DNA of 64,000 nucleotides from Thalassospira sp. MCCC 1A03138 (GCF_002115785.1 NZ_JFJY01000004.1:1-64000); one strand, 5' to 3'. Shown: positions 9,144 to 17,264, numbered from the stretch's first letter. Notes: generated from the sequence alone by a model not told the origin. Made by a program: numbers and translations.

Positions 9144-10940
9144 CTATGCCGCGTCCTGTTCGAACTGCAACCTGGCCAGACGTCCATAAAGCGGGTTTGA
9201 TTCCATAAGTTCCTGATGGGTGCCAATAGCAATCAGCTTTCCGTCATCAATCACCGCGATCCGGTCCGCATGCAGCACCGTTGCCAGACGGTGGGCAATC
9301 ACAAGTGTGGTGCGGGTTTTCATGATGGTTTCAAGTGCCTTCTGAACCACCTGCTCGCTTTCGGCATCCAGCGCACTGGTGGCTTCGTCAAGCAGCAGTA
9401 CCGACGGGTTGCGCAGGATTGCGCGCGCAATCGCGATGCGCTGGCGCTGCCCACCAGAAAGACGAACTCCCCTTTCCCCCAGGAAGCTGTCAAAACCGTC
9501 GGGCAACCGATCAAGGAATTCGGTTGCATGGGCAGCATCAGCCGCCGCCCGGACGTCCTCGTCGGACGCGTCAGGGCGGCCATAGCGGATGTTTTCCCAC
9601 GCATTGGCGGCAAAAATCACCGGATCCTGCGCCACCAGACCAATCCGCTCGCGTACGGCTATCGGATCGGCGGTGCGAATATCGACATCATCAACCTTGA
9701 TCACGCCGCTTGCCGGATCATAGAATCGCAGCAGAAGCTGAAACACCGTTGTTTTGCCCGCACCCGACGGGCCGACAAGCGCCACGGTTTCCCCCGGTTT
9801 GACCTGCAACGAAAAACCGGTCAGTGCCGAGCGGTCCGGACGCGCCGGATAATGGAAAGTGACGTTTTCAAAACTGACATGGCCAAGATGTTTTTGCGGC
9901 ATCTGGACCGGGTTTGCCGGTGCGGCAATCGCCGGTTCGGTTTCAAGCAACCCCATCAGGCGTTCAGCCGCGCCCGCCGCACGTTGCAGATCACCGATCA
10001 CTTCGCTGATCGCGCCAACGGAACCGGCAACCACAATGGCATAGAACACAAAGGCAGAAAGGTCCCCGGCCGAAATCGTACCATCCAGCACGTCATGCCC
10101 GCCGATCCACAAAATCGTCCCCACCGCACCAAAGACCATGACGATAACGATGGCGGTCAGAAGGGCGCGTGCCGAAATACGCGAAATCGACGTTCTGAAT
10201 GCACCTTCGACGAAGCCGTCAAACTTTTCGCTTTCGATCTTCTCGTGGGTATATGCCTGCACGGTGCGCAGAGCATTGAGCGATTCTTCGGAAAAGGCAC
10301 TGACATCGGCGATGCGGTCCTGTGCCTCACGCGAGAGGCGGCGCACCCGGCGGCCATAGCCGATAATCGGCACAACCACCAGCGGCACGACGAGCAAAAC
10401 AAGTGCAGTCAGTTTGGGGCTGGTGATCGCCAACATGGTCAGACCGCCGACAAACATCAGGATATTGCGAAGCGCAATCGAAACACTTGATCCGATCACG
10501 ACCTGCAAAAGGGTGGTGTCGGTTGTCAGCCGCGAGAGGACTTCACCCGTGCGGGTAACCTCAAAGAATCCCGGATCCAGCCGGATGATATGGGCATAAA
10601 CCGCCGAACGGATATCGGCAACCACGCGCTCCCCGATCCACGATACCAGAAAGAATCGGGCATAGCTTGCCCCGGCCATAAGCAGCGTTACGGCAAACAG
10701 AACGAAAAGCGCCTGATCAAGCAGGGAGGCATTGCCATCGGCAAACCCCTGATCAACAAGCATGCGCAACCCGCTGCCAAGTGCAAGCACCGTGCCCGAC
10801 GCAACAACCAGTGCCACCATCGCACCGGCAACCTGCAACCTGTAGGGCCGAACGAAGGGGATAATGGCGCGAAGAGCGGAGAAATTACGACTGGAGTCCC
10901 TGTCTGCAAGACGGGGTGAAGTACGAGGATTTAATGCCAC
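9144..10940 (-). CDS. ABCB-type exporter, fused membrane and ATPase domains (MsbA-related)
   Basis: A half-transporter of 598 residues. Six membrane helices lie within about 35-315 and the ATPase domain in 355-590. Walker A is GPSGAGKTT (390-398), the signature is LSGGQ, and Walker B is VLLLDEATS. Such proteins work as homodimers at the inner membrane to export lipids or hydrophobic compounds. The protein matches the MsbA-related group common in alphaproteobacteria more than true MsbA. It starts with GTG (GGAAGG 5 nt upstream) and lies 45 nt downstream of the frataxin gene on the same strand. The cargo is unknown. Confidence 0.85.
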   Translation of the reverse strand: MALNPRTSPRLADRDSSRNFSALRAIIPFVRPYRLQVAGAMVALVVASGTVLALGSGLRMLVDQGFADGNASLLDQALFVLFAVTLLMAGASYARFFLVSWIGERVVADIRSAVYAHIIRLDPGFFEVTRTGEVLSRLTTDTTLLQVVIGSSVSIALRNILMFVGGLTMLAITSPKLTALVLLVVPLVVVPIIGYGRRVRRLSREAQDRIADVSAFSEESLNALRTVQAYTHEKIESEKFDGFVEGAFRTSISRISARALLTAIVIVMVFGAVGTILWIGGHDVLDGTISAGDLSAFVFYAIVVAGSVGAISEVIGDLQRAAGAAERLMGLLETEPAIAAPANPVQMPQKHLGHVSFENVTFHYPARPDRSALTGFSLQVKPGETVALVGPSGAGKTTVFQLLLRFYDPASGVIKVDDVDIRTADPIAVRERIGLVAQDPVIFAANAWENIRYGRPDASDEDVRAAADAAHATEFLDRLPDGFDSFLGERGVRLSGGQRQRIAIARAILRNPSVLLLDEATSALDAESEQVVQKALETIMKTRTTLVIAHRLATVLHADRIAVIDDGKLIAIGTHQELMESNPLYGRLARLQFEQDAA

Positions 10941-10985
10941 AGCAGCCTTCCAGTTTACGCTTTTCCTGCCATTTCCATGATCGGA

Positions 10986-11318
10986 TCAGTCGAGATCAAG
11001 TCGCCGACCGGTCTTCACCGCAAGATCAGCCGAAAGCTGATCGGTCAGCGTCGTCGACCCGCGGGTCGAGGTCCAGCTTTCATTGTCTTCATCGAAATCA
11101 TAATGGCTGGCTCCGCTGACCGGCGAGGACATCCATATCTGGCGGTTCGGACCATGTTTATTGATGATGAACTGTTCACCCGAGTCGAGCTCGATCGTCA
11201 GGATTCCCGATTGCAGATCGACATCAAGATCATCGCCCATCTCGTCATCTATATGATCCGAGAGGGTTTCGATGGTGTCATCAGCAAGCTGATGGAAGCG
11301 GGTTTCATCAAGGGCCAC
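10986..11318 (-). CDS. cyaY: Frataxin/CyaY iron-sulfur assembly protein
   Basis: A small acidic protein of 110 residues with the frataxin fold pattern. It has an N-terminal acidic helix (ETRFHQLADDTIETLSDHIDD), then strands with DVDLQSGILTIEL and the conserved ...FIINKHGPNRQIWMSSP and HYDF segments. It modulates iron delivery to, and the rate of, IscS/IscU cluster assembly. GTG at 11318 is preferred because GGAG lies 8 nt upstream and the length matches CyaY. The in-frame TTG at 11363 has no such site and would place a GC hairpin inside the coding region. It is likely co-transcribed with the ABC exporter. Confidence 0.85.
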   Translation of the reverse strand: MALDETRFHQLADDTIETLSDHIDDEMGDDLDVDLQSGILTIELDSGEQFIINKHGPNRQIWMSSPVSGASHYDFDEDNESWTSTRGSTTLTDQLSADLAVKTGRRLDLD

Positions 11319-11541
11319 GATCAACACTCCGTCTGTCAAAAGGGGCAAAACGCCCCCTAGCAAGGCGACAATTTCATATGTTGGCGCACCATACTATATA
11401 AAGAGTCTCGCGCAAGTCTGCATCACACAGGAACCACGGATTATTACCCGATGCGGTGTGCAATATCACCCGGACCGCTGGGAAAAAACGCCTGCCGCAA
11501 CCGTTAATCAGGCTTTATCCAATAATTCCCGGATACAGGGG

Positions 11542-11570
11542 TTGCATAGGTCGATTTTTTCCCTTATACA
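11542..11570 (+). promoter_or_regulatory. Promoter of rpmE
   Basis: TTGCAT (11542-11547), a 17-nt spacer and TATACA (11565-11570) lie 30 bp upstream of the rpmE start codon. The remainder of the 11319-11541 spacer shows only the AT-rich leftward promoter region of cyaY. Confidence 0.6.
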
Positions 11571-11599
11571 CCGCGCTTCAAATTCCGGAGTGATAGGCG

Positions 11600-11827
11600 A
11601 TGAAAAAAGATATCCATCCCGATTACCATGAAATCACCGTTCAGATGACGGACGGCAGCAGCTTCACCACCAAATCGACCTGGGGCAATCCGGGCGACGT
11701 TCTGAAGCTTGACATCGATCCGAAAAGCCATCCGGCTTGGACTGGTGTTCATCGTCTGCTCGACAGCGGCGGTCAGCTCGCGAAGTTCAAAAAACGCTTC
11801 GCCGGTTTCAATATCGGTAATAACTAA
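11600..11827 (+). CDS. rpmE: 50S ribosomal protein L31
   Basis: A 75-residue L31 protein, recognisable from [19 protein letters not shown] at the N-terminus and the HPAWTG segment near residue 45. It contains no cysteines, so it is the zinc-independent (C-minus) form of the L31 ribosomal bridge protein. GGAG lies about 9 nt upstream of the start. The gene is monocistronic, with its own promoter and terminator. The C-minus type is common in alphaproteobacteria. Confidence 0.95.
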   Translation: MKKDIHPDYHEITVQMTDGSSFTTKSTWGNPGDVLKLDIDPKSHPAWTGVHRLLDSGGQLAKFKKRFAGFNIGNN

Positions 11828-11862
11828 GCAGATTTCGCCTTTCTGGCGATCTATGGGATCAG

Positions 11863-11899
11863 CGCCCGCTAGCGTCTTCATGATGCTGCGGGCGTTTTT
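11863..11899 (+). terminator. Terminator after rpmE
   Basis: CGCCCGC (11863-11869) pairs with GCGGGCG (11888-11894), and an inner AGC/GCT extends the stem. TTTTT follows at 11895-11899. Confidence 0.75.
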
Positions 11900-12053
11900 C
11901 TTTTGTGCTGTGGTACGGTCAAATAGCCTCTCCCAAATGTACTGCCTGCCCTCTGCAACCCAGCTATACGAGGGCATTAGCCATATTTGATGGTCATCTG
12001 GACATTTTCTTGCCATAATCTTCAACCGGCGCTATACCGCGCGGAGAACGGGG

Positions 12054-13850
12054 ATGGGGTCCCCCTATTGTCAGGAAGACTGGGCGAACCGAATGAACCA
12101 GGTGATTGCGCGCACCCAGGTCAGTTATGAAGTCTATGTAAAAGACCGTTCAGGGCGTTGGGAAATTCACGCCCACTTTACCGGTGCGCAAAAAAAGCAG
12201 GCAGAGGAAGAGGCACGCTCGCTTGAAAAGATGGCGCACGTCTCGGCTGTGAAGGTCATTCGCGAAGTCTATAACCATGCGACCAATGCCGCGGATGAAT
12301 ATGTCATCTATGAAACGCGGCAAAGCGGCGCAAAGGACAAAGCCCAGACAACCCCACCTGCACCATCCCGCCCGACCCCGGCGCGCGCGCCGACAAGCCC
12401 CCCCGAAAAGGTTTCAACCCCGGCCCTAAAACCGGCCCGGACAAAGGTCAAAACAGCAAGCCCCGATGAAAGCCCGGGCCTCATTGCTGTGGCGCTGAAA
12501 CTGGTGATGGCGTTTTGCATCGCGATTGCCATCGGTCTGGCCGCGATGCTTGGCGCATCTCACGGGCTTGAATATCTGCCGCGTATGGGGCTTTCGATCA
12601 GTCAGGGCTTCTACGACAAGGCCAATTTCATATCCTTTATTGTCGGCTTCCTTGCCAGTGCGACACCGATGCTGATGAGCATCACAAGCAAATTCAAGGG
12701 CAAGGCACGAAAAGAGCCGGCGCAGCAGCCCGTGGCCAAACGTTCCGCCAGACCGGGGCGCAAGGCGGCATCGCCGAACCGGCCGTCCTTATCAGGCAGT
12801 TTTGCAGAAATGGCAGCCGAGGTTGCGCGTTCTGAAAATGAAGCAATGCCCGACATCGATACGGATGAAACCGAAGATACCCAATCCGCATCCGAACAGC
12901 GCGATGACGGCATCCCCGATCAGCCAATGACCGTAACGCCAGCCCTTCAGGCCACGCGCGAGGTCATGAAATCTTTCATCGCTGGCTCGATCGAAGCCAT
13001 CAAGCGGACCGTCCCGAACATGGACGCCTATCACAAGTTCGGCGTCAATCTTTACGTTGCCGGTGCCTGTGACGCGTGTAGCGAGAAGAACGCCCTTGGC
13101 ACCAGTCAGGGACGAAGTGTTCTGAAAGACTGCATTTCCGCACTTGGGGCAACCCGCAATATGGCCGACACATTCTGCAAGAATGTCGACAGCTATATCC
13201 TGGAACCAAAATACAAGGACATGTATGGCGCGGGCAGAAGCTCGATGGATGCCTACATGAAGGATGAGCAGAGCATCACCACATCGGTGTCGCGTGCGAT
13301 TGCGTCATGGTCCGAAAAGCCGACTGGCGCGCCAGCAAACGCAAATAACAAGCTGCATGCGCTGATGTTTACCGACATCGTCAATTCGACCCAGATGACC
13401 CAGCAACTGGGTGATGTCGGCGCCCAGAAGATGGTGCATATCCACAACCAGATCGTGCGCACGGCCCTGATCAATAACTATGGCAAGGAAGTGAAGCATA
13501 TGGGGGATGGCATCATGGCCGTGTTCCCGTCATCTGCAAGCTCCGTCGAAGCCGCCATCGAAATTCAGCGCAACATGGCACAGCATAATGGCCGCGAAGA
13601 TCTGAAATTCCAGATTCGCATCGGCATCAATGCTGGCGAGGCCATTGCCGAAGAGAACGATCTGTTTGGCACTGTCGTGCAGCTTGCCGCACGTGTCTGC
13701 GCACAGGCGGGCGGTGATGAAATTCTGGTATCGCAGAACGTGAAGGATACCTACGCCGGCAGCCGGGCGGTCTTCACATCCAAGGGCACACGCCAGATGA
13801 AAGGCTTTGCCGAACCGATAGAAGTCTTTGCCGCGACCCCGCGCGCCTGA
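12054..13850 (+). CDS. Membrane-bound class III adenylate/guanylate cyclase
   Basis: A 598-residue protein. It has a small alpha/beta N-terminal domain (about 20-90), a Pro/Ala-rich linker, two membrane helices (about 145-165 and 185-205), a second acidic linker, a Cys-containing domain (about 300-400) and a C-terminal class III cyclase domain. Metal-binding aspartates are present in FTDIVNST (about 439-446) and MGDGIMAVF (about 482-490). The transition-state motif reads VQLAARV rather than the usual VN.AAR. It should make cAMP (less likely cGMP) in the cytoplasm. The start has GGAG 7 nt upstream; an internal ATG at 12093 is less well placed. The N-terminal sensor region is not one I recognise. 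Confidence 0.85.
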   Translation: MGSPYCQEDWANRMNQVIARTQVSYEVYVKDRSGRWEIHAHFTGAQKKQAEEEARSLEKMAHVSAVKVIREVYNHATNAADEYVIYETRQSGAKDKAQTTPPAPSRPTPARAPTSPPEKVSTPALKPARTKVKTASPDESPGLIAVALKLVMAFCIAIAIGLAAMLGASHGLEYLPRMGLSISQGFYDKANFISFIVGFLASATPMLMSITSKFKGKARKEPAQQPVAKRSARPGRKAASPNRPSLSGSFAEMAAEVARSENEAMPDIDTDETEDTQSASEQRDDGIPDQPMTVTPALQATREVMKSFIAGSIEAIKRTVPNMDAYHKFGVNLYVAGACDACSEKNALGTSQGRSVLKDCISALGATRNMADTFCKNVDSYILEPKYKDMYGAGRSSMDAYMKDEQSITTSVSRAIASWSEKPTGAPANANNKLHALMFTDIVNSTQMTQQLGDVGAQKMVHIHNQIVRTALINNYGKEVKHMGDGIMAVFPSSASSVEAAIEIQRNMAQHNGREDLKFQIRIGINAGEAIAEENDLFGTVVQLAARVCAQAGGDEILVSQNVKDTYAGSRAVFTSKGTRQMKGFAEPIEVFAATPRA

Positions 13851-13913
13851 CGGGCACTGTTTACCGGCATCGGCACGCAATTCCGCATAAGGTGAAGGTG
13901 GCTAAACCGTTGT

Positions 13914-14363
13914 TCAGGCTGAACAGCGTGCCGCGACCTGAAGCTCCATCCGCGCCGTTCGCATATAAAGCGAATGGGCCCGTTCCATAAGATCGCGAAG
14001 GGCGGGGGGAAATCCTGTTTCTTCGTCGCAGTCGTCGCGAACACAGATTTTCAGATCGACCATCAGATCATCAAGATCAACGGCATCTTCCCAATCAATC
14101 TCGCCCTCTTCAACCGCCCGCACCGCAAGCAGCCACGCCATCGCCCGGATCAGGCGGCTGGTCATACGCATCTCCTCAACGAATTGCTTCATTTTGGCAC
14201 TGCCGTGAATCCCATGGCGCGATGCGGTTCGATTTGCGGAAAGATAATTACGCGCCTCCACCAGCAGGGTGAAAGCCTCGTCATAGGTTCGCGAAAGAGG
14301 AACAATCGCGAAGTTGCTTTGATAGGGTTGCCCGATCCCGGTCGGGTGATCCTTTTTTGCCAT
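13914..14363 (-). CDS. DUF1465 family protein
   Basis: A 149-residue alphaproteobacterial protein of unknown function, predicted all-helical and soluble. Recognisable features are the SRTYDEAFTLLVEARNYLS helix near the N-terminus and the RMTSRLIRAMAWLLAVRAVEEGEI segment in the middle. Members are often found near rpmE, DUF1192 and trcR, as here. A GTG at 14387 would add eight residues; neither start has a strong ribosome site. A predicted small RNA gene with a terminator lies immediately upstream, so transcription from that promoter reaches this gene only by read-through. Confidence 0.8.
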   Translation of the reverse strand: MAKKDHPTGIGQPYQSNFAIVPLSRTYDEAFTLLVEARNYLSANRTASRHGIHGSAKMKQFVEEMRMTSRLIRAMAWLLAVRAVEEGEIDWEDAVDLDDLMVDLKICVRDDCDEETGFPPALRDLMERAHSLYMRTARMELQVAARCSA

Positions 14364-14436
14364 AAAGCTTATATGGGAAACGGACACCGGGCTTCAAGCA
14401 TCCGCCAGAATTTGCCCTGAATTTGCCCCGAAATAG

Positions 14437-14514
14437 AAAGACCGCCCCAAAGGGCGGCCTTGCCTCAACCTGCTAAACTTGCCGGACTTTTTTGTTATTC
14501 TTGATCTTGTTTGT
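14437..14514 (-). ncRNA. Predicted small RNA, about 78 nt
   Basis: A minus-strand promoter with exact 17-nt spacing predicts a start near 14514. About 55 nt downstream lies a 9-bp GC-rich hairpin (arms within 14442-14460) followed by a U-rich tract. No start codon with a ribosome site occurs in the interval, and it does not resemble a tRNA. I do not recognise the family. The alternative is an attenuated leader of the DUF1465 gene. Confidence 0.5.
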
Positions 14515-14520
14515 GGCGGA

Positions 14521-14549
14521 ACTCTAGCCAGCGGTTGGCAAGGGGTCAA
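14521..14549 (-). promoter_or_regulatory. Promoter of predicted small RNA
   Basis: On the minus strand TTGACC (14544-14549), 17 nt, then TAGAGT (14521-14526), followed by TCCGCC. The form resembles tRNA and rRNA promoters of the class and the promoter at 24-52. Confidence 0.55.
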
Positions 14550-14574
14550 GGTAATTAATGTCGGAAATATGACA

Positions 14575-14616
14575 GTACGTATTAATACGTACCGAAATAC
14601 GTATAAACAGTACGTA
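14575..14616. promoter_or_regulatory. Array of four TACGTA motifs with an 18-bp palindrome
   Basis: TACGTA occurs at 14576-14581, 14586-14591, 14598-14603 and 14611-14616, close to one helical turn apart. The first two lie in the perfect palindrome GTACGTATTAATACGTAC (14575-14592). The array sits 26-67 bp upstream of the small RNA promoter, a typical activator position. Confidence 0.5.
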
Positions 14617-14635
14617 GAAGGCGAAAACATAAAAA

Positions 14636-14660
14636 GAACCGCCCTGAATTTGGGCGGTTC
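14636..14660 (-). terminator. Terminator after DUF1192 gene
   Basis: GAACCGCCC / GGGCGGTTC 9-bp perfect stem with a 7-nt loop. On the minus strand it is followed by TTTTT (14631-14635). Confidence 0.7.
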
Positions 14661-14809
14661 AGTTTAACAGGGAGGCATCGAAACATCACGTTCGACAAGG
14701 GGCCAAGCTCTGGCCCACTACTCATATATAAGACGGGAAGCTTAACATTCAATTAACCGGAGGTTTAAAAATATATCCTCACGTTTAATGTTTTGGCGCA
14801 CCCGTCCCG

Positions 14810-14998
14810 TCAGTTCTTGAAAAGCGCCTCGGCCCCGGCACGCACGCCATTGCGATGCTCCATTGCCGCATCGACGCGCACCAGTTCCTGTTCAAGGGCG
14901 GATCGATAATCGACAAGGTTTTCAATCGACATTCCGTCAAGGTTCCGCGGCAGGCCGAACATCGCGGCCAAAGGTTTTTGCAGGTCGTCTTCTTCCAC
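14810..14998 (-). CDS. DUF1192 family protein
   Basis: A 62-residue acidic protein of the DUF1192 family, recognised by the EEDDLQKPLAAMFGLPRNLDGMSIENL core and a short C-terminal helix. Function is unknown. The start is set by the ribosome-binding site: AAAGGAGG (15005-15012 on the minus strand) directly abuts an ATG at 15004, which is too close. It sits at ideal 6-nt spacing from the GTG at 14998, two codons later. The gene is divergent from the quinone oxidoreductase, a pairing that recurs in the class. Confidence 0.75.
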   Translation of the reverse strand: MEEDDLQKPLAAMFGLPRNLDGMSIENLVDYRSALEQELVRVDAAMEHRNGVRAGAEALFKN

Positions 14999-15084
14999 AG
15001 TCATCCTCCTTTGACATTTTGCCCTTGGCGTTTTTCCCGCTATTACATAGTGACCGAATTTATCATTCGCCATGGAGTTTTGTC

Positions 15085-16104
15085 ATGACCTTGCCAGACC
15101 TTGCCCCGGACCTTGCCAAAGACATGCAGGCAATCGAAATCCGTATCGACGGCGACAACCGGTATCTTGCCGCTGGCAAGGTGGCGACGCCCGAAATCGC
15201 AAAGGGCGAGGTTCTGGTCCGCATTCATGCCGCCGGCGTCAACCGGCCCGATCTGATGCAGGTGGCCGGGATGTATCCGCCGCCCCCCGGCGCGTCGGAA
15301 ATCCCGGGGCTGGAGCTTTCGGGCGAAATTGTCGCCACCGCCCCCGATGTCACGCAATGGAAAATCGGTGATCGCGTCTGTGCCCTGGTCACTGGCGGCG
15401 GCTATGCCCAATATGCCGCTGTCCCCGCCGCGCAATGCCTGCCGATCCCGGCCGGTCTTTCCATGACAGAAGCAGCATCCCTTCCCGAAACCTTCTTTAC
15501 CGTCTGGCATAATGTGTTCGACAAGGCCGGGCTGAAACAGGGCGAAACATTCCTTGTCCATGGCGGCACATCGGGGATCGGCACCACCGCGATCCAGCTT
15601 GCCAGGGCTTTTGGCGCGCGCGTGATCACAACGGCGGGCACCGATGAAAAATGCCAGGCCTGTCTGGATCTTGGCGCGGACATCGCCATCAACTACAAAA
15701 CACAGGACTTCGTCGAAGAGGTAAAAACCGCAACCAACGGCAAGGGGGCGGATGTCATCCTTGATATGGTCGCAGGCGATTATGTCAGCCGCAATTTCAA
15801 GGCGGCTGCGATGGAAGGCCGTATCTTGATCATTGCCTTCCTGAACGGACCAAAGGCCGAAACCAACTTTACCCCGCTTCTGTTAAAACGCCTGACCCTG
15901 ATGGGATCAACCCTGCGCGCCCAGCCGGTTGCCAACAAGGGCGCAATCGCAGGCAAACTTCGCCAGCAGGTCTGGCCACTATTTGAAAACGGCACGATCA
16001 AACCGGTCATTTACCAAACCCTGCCGATGAATGAAGCCCAGGCCGCACACGACATTTTGCGGGGTGGCGCACATGTTGGAAAAGTGGTACTGGAAGTGCC
16101 TTGA
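15085..16104 (+). CDS. NAD(P)H quinone oxidoreductase, PIG3/zeta-crystallin family
   Basis: A medium-chain dehydrogenase/reductase of 339 residues. The N-terminal GroES-like domain carries HAAGVNRPDLMQVAGMYPPP, and the Rossmann domain has LVHGGTSGIGTTAIQLA near residue 150. There are no zinc ligands, as is normal for quinone oxidoreductases. It reduces quinones or enones with NADPH in the cytoplasm. GGAG lies 8 nt upstream of the ATG. It matches the PIG3-type subfamily; the substrate is not readable. Confidence 0.88.
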   Translation: MTLPDLAPDLAKDMQAIEIRIDGDNRYLAAGKVATPEIAKGEVLVRIHAAGVNRPDLMQVAGMYPPPPGASEIPGLELSGEIVATAPDVTQWKIGDRVCALVTGGGYAQYAAVPAAQCLPIPAGLSMTEAASLPETFFTVWHNVFDKAGLKQGETFLVHGGTSGIGTTAIQLARAFGARVITTAGTDEKCQACLDLGADIAINYKTQDFVEEVKTATNGKGADVILDMVAGDYVSRNFKAAAMEGRILIIAFLNGPKAETNFTPLLLKRLTLMGSTLRAQPVANKGAIAGKLRQQVWPLFENGTIKPVIYQTLPMNEAQAAHDILRGGAHVGKVVLEVP

Positions 16105-16415
16105 TCGTTTACGGATCGGGGTTGAAGGCATATTCGGTCAGTACCGGCTTCACCCTTTCCTGGCAACTGGCCTTTGATTGCGGGACGAAAAGAAATATTC
16201 TTTTCGATAACCTGCAACAGATTGTTGCTTTTAACCGCACATTGATCGAAAAGAGCGCTGTGGCGGTTCCAGCGACGCGCGGCACCCACTTTGGGTTGCC
16301 TTTGCAGCGTTGCCGGAACACCAAAACAGATTATATTCTGGGGCAAATATTCCCGCGTTTTTGGGGTTCATCCCATCGCCGGTCTCCAGATGAGAAAGAG
16401 TAAACAGGAGGAATT
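16105..16415. other. Leader and promoter region of trcR
   Basis: No gene is visible. The main feature is the inverted repeat at 16186-16206. The last 50 bp contain a possible -10 element (TATATT near 16333) and the strong ribosome site AGGAGG (16406-16411). Confidence 0.5.
16186..16206. promoter_or_regulatory. 9-bp inverted repeat upstream of trcR
   Basis: Arms CGAAAAGAA (16186-16194) and TTCTTTTCG (16198-16206) are perfect and separated by ATA. The size and dyad spacing suit a dimeric regulator rather than a terminator. It lies 210 bp before the trcR start. Confidence 0.45.
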
Positions 16416-17096
16416 ATGGCTCAGCCCCTCATGCCCAAAGCAACGGCCGTATGGCTTATCGACAATACCGGCTTGTCGTTCCGGCAGATTGCAGCCTTTA
16501 CCGAGCTGCATGAACTGGAAATTCAGGCCATCGCCGATGGCGATGTCAATCAGGGGATTGTCGGCCTTGATCCGGTTGCCAATGGTCAGTTGACCAAAGA
16601 CGAGATCGCCCGCTGCGAAGCCGATCCGCGTGCATTGCTGAAAATGGCAAAGTCCGATCTGCCGCGTCCGCGCGCGCATGGCAAAGGCGCACGTTACACC
16701 CCGGTTTCAAAACGCCAGGATCGCCCGAATGCGATTGCATGGCTGCTCAAACACCATCCGGAACTCTCGGATGCGCAGATTTGCAAACTGATCGGGACCA
16801 CCAAGGACACGATTGGCAAAATCCGTGATCGTACGCATTGGAACTCGGCCAACCTGACGCCGCGCAACCCGGTGACCATGGGTCTTTGCATCGAACTGGA
16901 CCTTGAAAAACAGGTCGTGATCGCGCGCAGCAAGAACCCGGAAAAGGTCGTCAAGAATGTCGAGCCCGATCCGCTGCCCGAAGAATTGCAGATCAATCCG
17001 GAACCGGATTATCCCGGCAAGAAAGACGATCGCAAAAAAGACGAACCCAAAACATCCGATTACATGGAAGCAGCAGAAAACCTGTTCCGCTCCTGA
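16416..17096 (+). CDS. trcR: Cell-cycle transcriptional regulator TrcR (DUF1013)
   Basis: A 226-residue protein of the alphaproteobacterial DUF1013 family. Two HTH-like segments are visible: GLSFRQIAAFTELHELEIQ (about 19-37) and LSDAQICKLIGTTKDTIGKI (about 119-138). The C-terminal tail is Lys/Pro-rich and disordered. In Caulobacter the family member TrcR influences transcription of cell-cycle genes. A strong AGGAGG site lies 4 nt before the start. It has its own terminator and is therefore monocistronic. The family is firm; the regulon here is unknown. Confidence 0.85.
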   Translation: MAQPLMPKATAVWLIDNTGLSFRQIAAFTELHELEIQAIADGDVNQGIVGLDPVANGQLTKDEIARCEADPRALLKMAKSDLPRPRAHGKGARYTPVSKRQDRPNAIAWLLKHHPELSDAQICKLIGTTKDTIGKIRDRTHWNSANLTPRNPVTMGLCIELDLEKQVVIARSKNPEKVVKNVEPDPLPEELQINPEPDYPGKKDDRKKDEPKTSDYMEAAENLFRS

Positions 17097-17103
17097 TCGA
17101 TGC

Positions 17104-17129
17104 AAAGGCCGCCCACCGGGGCGGCCTTT
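17104..17129. terminator. Terminator after trcR
   Basis: AAAGGCCGCCC (17104-17114) pairs with GGGCGGCCTTT (17119-17129), followed by TTCTCTTT. Confidence 0.8.
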
Positions 17130-17167
17130 TCTCTTTGGCGACCAACCCAAAAGCGAATATGTTTTGT

Positions 17168-17177
17168 TTCATATGAA
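17168..17177. promoter_or_regulatory. Palindrome TTCATATGAA upstream of the DeoR-type gene
   Basis: A perfect 10-bp palindrome lies 88 bp before the start of the DeoR-family repressor. It could be an operator half of a GlpR-like site; the rest of the 17130-17264 spacer is AT-rich with no clear promoter. Confidence 0.3.
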
Positions 17178-17264
17178 TGCCGTGAAACGGTAATATTCCT
17201 GAAATGAACACGACATAACATTCGTTTAAACAAAATCGCGAAACAACCGCCAAAGAAGCCCCTC

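Larger units (their letters stand above)
14364..14809. other. Intergenic region with predicted small RNA and operator array
   Basis: This 446-bp gap lies between two minus-strand genes. From right to left it contains the terminator of DUF1192 (14636-14660), a TACGTA array (14575-14616), a stable-RNA-type promoter (14521-14549), and a short transcript ending in a hairpin (14437-14514). Open frames inside it lack coding character. Confidence 0.6.

Noticed and set aside
9216..10490. A 424-codon open frame antisense to the ABC exporter
   Set aside because: It is a shadow of the exporter's codon bias; the translation is rich in Arg, His and Gln and lacks any domain.
11340..11358. GC hairpin with T-run at the start of cyaY as an attenuator
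   Set aside because: The stem is only about 5-6 bp with a loop of five. It probably marks the untranslated leader between the unused TTG and the GTG start.
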